NCBI GenBank assembly: GCA_943913325.1
Contig: CALTXP010000082.1
Coordinates: 1-6,935, forward strand
Length of the DNA stretch: 6,935 nucleotides
DNA from: an uncultured Anaerococcus sp.
GTDB lineage: Bacteria > Bacillota > Clostridia > Tissierellales > Peptoniphilaceae
Direction of reading: 5' to 3'
In this document: piece after piece, positions 6,515-6,935 of the stretch
Numbering within the stretch: the first letter of the stretch is position 1
How the letters are laid out: the number at the start of each line of letters is the position of its first letter
Program-made: the position numbers and the translations under genes
The notes under the pieces: generated by a model
Databases searched by the model: none
What the model was told of the DNA's origin: nothing
The model's input: the letters and a program-made list of their open reading frames with translations, nothing else

Positions 6515-6935
6515 TAGTTGATAATATATATACACTACTTATTAATAGACTATTGCTAAAGTAACTATAGAAAAACTTAGACAGTTTTTTACTAATTTCT
6601 TATACTAGAAATCTTTATACCTTCTTTGTATTTATTTATATAAATAATTCTAATAACACTACAAAAAGCATTTGTATATTACTAACATTAATACTATTTC
6701 CAATTTATCTTTTAATATAAATACAAAGACATTATTAATAAACACTTTTATTAAAAAAAGTTTAGTAAATTTTTAATTTAGCTTATAGTCTGCACAAAGA
6801 CTTATTCTAAAGTCATATAATGACACACTTATTTTGATGCTCTAAACTTAATCTCCAAAATAAAATCATATTCAGTATAAATTAGTCAAGTCCATAATAT
6901 TGTGTAAATCTTATAATTAATGCTTTTTATTATTG
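6515..6935. other. AT-rich noncoding region with inverted repeats
   Basis: No open frame of useful length, tRNA or recognisable RNA family is seen on either strand; stops are dense in all frames. Visible structure: a 13-bp inverted repeat (6623-6635 with 6717-6729), a 16-bp perfect palindrome TTATTTATATAAATAA (6632-6647), a TACAAA/TTTGTA inverted repeat (6660-6676), and short AGTCT/AGACT and GACTT/AAGTC pairings at about 6787-6815. It probably includes the upstream control region of the ykvI-family gene and an intergenic spacer to whatever lies beyond the window. Confidence 0.6.
6623..6729. repeat. 13-bp perfect inverted repeat, 81-bp spacer
   Basis: TCTTTGTATTTAT at 6623-6635 is the exact reverse complement of ATAAATACAAAGA at 6717-6729. 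Between the arms lies a second inverted pair, TACAAA-AAGCA-TTTGTA (6660-6676), so TTTGTA appears four times in alternating orientation. This may be a set of binding sites or an RNA/DNA stem, or chance in AT-rich DNA. Confidence 0.6.

Noticed and set aside
6780..6880. Small RNA or promoter on the plus strand around TATAAT near 6817
   Set aside because: No acceptable -35 lies at 16-18 bases, only 5-bp stems are present, and no coding frame follows.
1..6935. CRISPR array, insertion sequence, tRNA or rRNA
   Set aside because: No regularly spaced repeats, transposase fragments, terminal inverted repeats with target duplication, or cloverleaf sequences were found.

Overview
The window is strongly AT-rich, has good Shine-Dalgarno sequences (AAGGAGG, GGAGG), and every recognisable gene lies on the minus strand. 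Low GC, a glucose-superfamily PTS, an FMN riboswitch and a sortase-anchored protein with an NPKTG signal fit a Firmicute. A saccharolytic Gram-positive anaerobic coccus of the Peptoniphilaceae (Anaerococcus-like) is my best guess, by inference only.

In order of transcription (right to left): 6470-6935 is noncoding AT-rich DNA with inverted repeats and a likely promoter at its left end. 5231-6469 is a single-gene unit encoding a YkvI-family membrane protein, closed by a strong intrinsic terminator at 5198-5228. Next is a two-gene trehalose operon. treB (3674-5119) encodes the PTS EIIBC that imports trehalose as trehalose 6-phosphate. treC (1985-3664) encodes the GH13 hydrolase that splits it into glucose and glucose 6-phosphate. 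The EIIA partner and a TreR-type regulator are not in the window.

1117-1866 is the remnant of a secreted, sortase-anchored surface protein. A signal-peptide fragment, a stalk-repeat fragment and an NPKTG anchor fragment lie in order but are separated by two reading-frame breaks, one of them at an A7 run. A terminator (1059-1089) follows.

The left end is a riboflavin locus: a near-consensus promoter (980-1008), an FMN riboswitch aptamer (852-957), a hairpin-rich expression platform (783-845) ending in an intrinsic terminator, and ribD, whose 3' end lies outside the window. The aptamer's 5' arm and the terminator's 3' arm share sequence, which suggests a specific antitermination switch.

I see no clearly novel system. 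The most notable items are the broken surface-protein gene and its A7 tract, the riboswitch platform, and the repeat-containing noncoding region at the right end.
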